Notes under the pieces: model-generated
The model's database searches: none
What the model was told of the DNA's origin: nothing
The model's input: the letters and a program-made list of their open reading frames with translations, nothing else
Shown: positions 5,335 through 6,082 of the stretch, piece by piece
Layout: every line of letters starts with the position of its first letter
Position numbering within the stretch: position 1 is the first letter of the stretch
Assembly (NCBI GenBank): GCA_011042705.1
Contig: DRBW01000034.1
Location: 1-6,082 of the forward strand
DNA length: 6,082 nucleotides
Reading direction: 5' to 3'
Source of the DNA: Caldifarciminota bacterium
Lineage (GTDB): Bacteria; Hydrothermota; Hydrothermia; B15-G9; DRBW01
Translations under genes and position numbers: made by a program

Positions 5335-5537
5335 CCCCTGCGAGACTCTATTTTCTCTTCCAGTCTCTTTATCGCCCTGCGGACCCTCTCTATCTTCCTG
5401 TGAGGGTCCTCATGGCCAAGGCCCACCTTTTCTCTGAGCTCACCCCCGGCCCAGGGGGTGAGCAATAGCGTCAGGACAGCCCCGAAGGTCATCCCTATGA
5501 GCATTGTGCTTATAAATGTGCCTAAATTGCTTCTCAT
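5331..5537 (-). CDS. Small YtxH-like membrane protein
   Basis: A 68-residue protein with one hydrophobic membrane segment (about residues 8-27, STMLIGMTFGAVLTLLLTP), then WAGGELREKV, which resembles the L-x-x-P-x-S-G-x-E-x-R-x-K motif following the membrane helix in YtxH-family proteins. A charged, probably helical or coiled-coil tail follows (about 46-66, RKIERVRRAIKRLEEKIESRR). The family has no firmly defined molecular role; some members are linked to general stress. The start at 5537 has SD AGGAG five bases upstream and forms an ATGA overlap with the end of the nrnA-like gene, so the two are cotranscribed. Its TAA stop (5333-5331) overlaps the lipoprotein TAG (5332-5334) tail-to-tail. The short gene contains three perfect inverted repeats. 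Confidence 0.8.
   Translation of the reverse strand: MRSNLGTFISTMLIGMTFGAVLTLLLTPWAGGELREKVGLGHEDPHRKIERVRRAIKRLEEKIESRRG
5342..5370 (+). terminator. Possible weak terminator for the receptor-lipoprotein transcript
   Basis: GAGACT (5342-5347) and AGTCTC (5362-5367) form a perfect six-base stem with a 14-base loop followed by TTTAT, seven bases after the lipoprotein stop. Stem and T-run are short, so efficiency is doubtful. It is listed because the convergent genes leave no intergenic DNA and this is the first hairpin-plus-T arrangement downstream. It lies inside the coding region of the YtxH-like gene. Confidence 0.25.
5381..5409. repeat. Perfect 8-base inverted repeat inside the YtxH-like gene
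   Basis: GGACCCTC (5381-5388) and GAGGGTCC (5402-5409) are exactly complementary across a 13-base loop. No T-run follows on either strand. It could fold in transcripts from both strands in this overlapping convergent region. Confidence 0.7.
5438..5463. repeat. Perfect 10-base inverted repeat inside the YtxH-like gene
   Basis: GCTCACCCCC (5438-5447) and GGGGGTGAGC (5454-5463) pair perfectly around a six-base loop GGCCCA. It covers the codons for the L-T-P-W-A-G-G-E-L stretch of the YtxH-like protein. No T-run is adjacent, so it is not a standard terminator; it may stabilise or pause RNA. Confidence 0.8.
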
Positions 5538-6082
5538 TTTCTCTCCTGAAGGAGCCCTGCCCGCTCCATATGCCTTTTCAATACTCCGAGAACCTTCTCT
5601 CTCACCTCATCCATGCCGCCCTCGATCCGCGCCCCTGATGCGTTAAAATGTCCTCCTCCACCGAGCTCAAGGGCCACCTTCGAAAGATCGACTTTCCCCT
5701 TTCCCCTGAAACTTATCCTCCAGATATTTCCTTCCTCTTCCTCAAATTTAAGGCCTATCTCCACTCCCTCAAGGGAGAGGGGGTAACTGACAAAGCTCTC
5801 GGCCTCTATTCTCGATGCGCCGGTTTCCTCCAGATCCCGGTTGAGGATGGTTATGTAAGCAACCAGTCCGTCGAAATCCAGCTTCAGGCTGGAGAGAACC
5901 CTGAGGAGCAACCTGTAAGTGGTCAGGTGCTTCCTCATGTAGACCATCCTCGAGACCATCGCGGGATCCGCACCGAGCTCAACGAGCTCCGCGGCGTCCG
6001 TGAAGGCCTTCTCAGTGGCGTTGGAATATCGGAAGGACCCCGTGTCGGTGAGGATTGCCGTGTAAAGGCAGGTGGCGATGGC
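5534..6082 (-). CDS. nrnA: DHH/DHHA1 phosphoesterase, NrnA-type (partial, 5' end outside the window)
   Basis: Only the C-terminal 182 residues are present; the frame stays open to the right edge, so the start and the first DHH motifs are missing. NrnA-type enzymes degrade short oligoribonucleotides (nanoRNA) and dephosphorylate pAp in the cytoplasm. The fragment begins AIATCLYTAILTDTGSF, where LTDTGSF (11-17) is a conserved metal-site motif of the DHH domain, followed by RYSNATEKAF and LVELGADPAMV, typical of this family. The DHHA1 domain is marked by GGGGHFNASGARIEG at 141-155, the substrate-binding glycine-rich motif. The methionine encoded at 5959 is internal and not a start. The gene overlaps the YtxH-like gene by ATGA. 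A c-di-AMP phosphodiesterase of the same superfamily is less likely given the short visible domain pair and motif spacing. Confidence 0.88.
   Translation of the reverse strand, partial: AIATCLYTAILTDTGSFRYSNATEKAFTDAAELVELGADPAMVSRMVYMRKHLTTYRLLLRVLSSLKLDFDGLVAYITILNRDLEETGASRIEAESFVSYPLSLEGVEIGLKFEEEEGNIWRISFRGKGKVDLSKVALELGGGGHFNASGARIEGGMDEVREKVLGVLKRHMERAGLLQERK

Noticed and set aside
5957..5959. ATG as the start of the NrnA-type gene
   Set aside because: The same frame continues to the window edge and encodes the conserved LTDTGSF motif upstream, so this methionine is internal.

Overview
The window reads as a compact stretch of chromosome from a diderm (Gram-negative-type) bacterium with base composition slightly above 50% GC by eye. 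The diderm inference rests on a TonB-dependent outer-membrane receptor next to a lipoprotein. No gene present allows confident assignment to a phylum. The housekeeping genes are ordinary bacterial ones, packed with 4-14 base overlaps.

Left block (28-1932, minus strand): a three-gene operon read in the order mutM (Fpg-family DNA glycosylase), tsaB (tRNA t6A synthesis) and rimI (ribosomal-protein N-acetyltransferase). The genes overlap by 4 and 14 bases. A sigma70-type promoter (TTGACA, 16 bases, TATAAG) lies so close to the mutM ATG that the transcript should be leaderless or almost so.

Central spacer (1933-2576): next to the mutM promoter are two near-identical 37-base perfect palindromes (1994-2030 and 2249-2285). 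They differ only by compensated stem changes and by the loop, and they flank about 218 bases with no recognisable gene. They look like REP/RAYT-type or MITE-like mobile DNA. Next comes a plus-strand promoter (2299-2327) whose predicted start coincides with the 5' end of a well-formed cobalamin riboswitch (2331-2512). The expression platform contains an alternative hairpin that competes for the riboswitch P1 stem, and a second hairpin that holds the receptor start codon in its loop.

Plus-strand B12 block (2577-5334): a BtuB-like TonB-dependent receptor is followed 13 bases later by a lipoprotein that is almost entirely a beta-propeller of about seven blades. The arrangement resembles the BtuB-BtuG surface capture complex known from Bacteroides, in which a propeller lipoprotein hands cobalamin to the receptor. 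The riboswitch should repress both genes when B12 is plentiful.

Right block (5331-6082, minus strand): the C-terminal part of an NrnA-type DHH/DHHA1 phosphoesterase runs off the right edge and overlaps by ATGA a small YtxH-like membrane protein. The YtxH-like gene ends tail-to-tail with the lipoprotein gene, their stop codons overlapping within four bases, so no intergenic terminator is possible there. Three perfect inverted repeats lie inside the YtxH-like gene.
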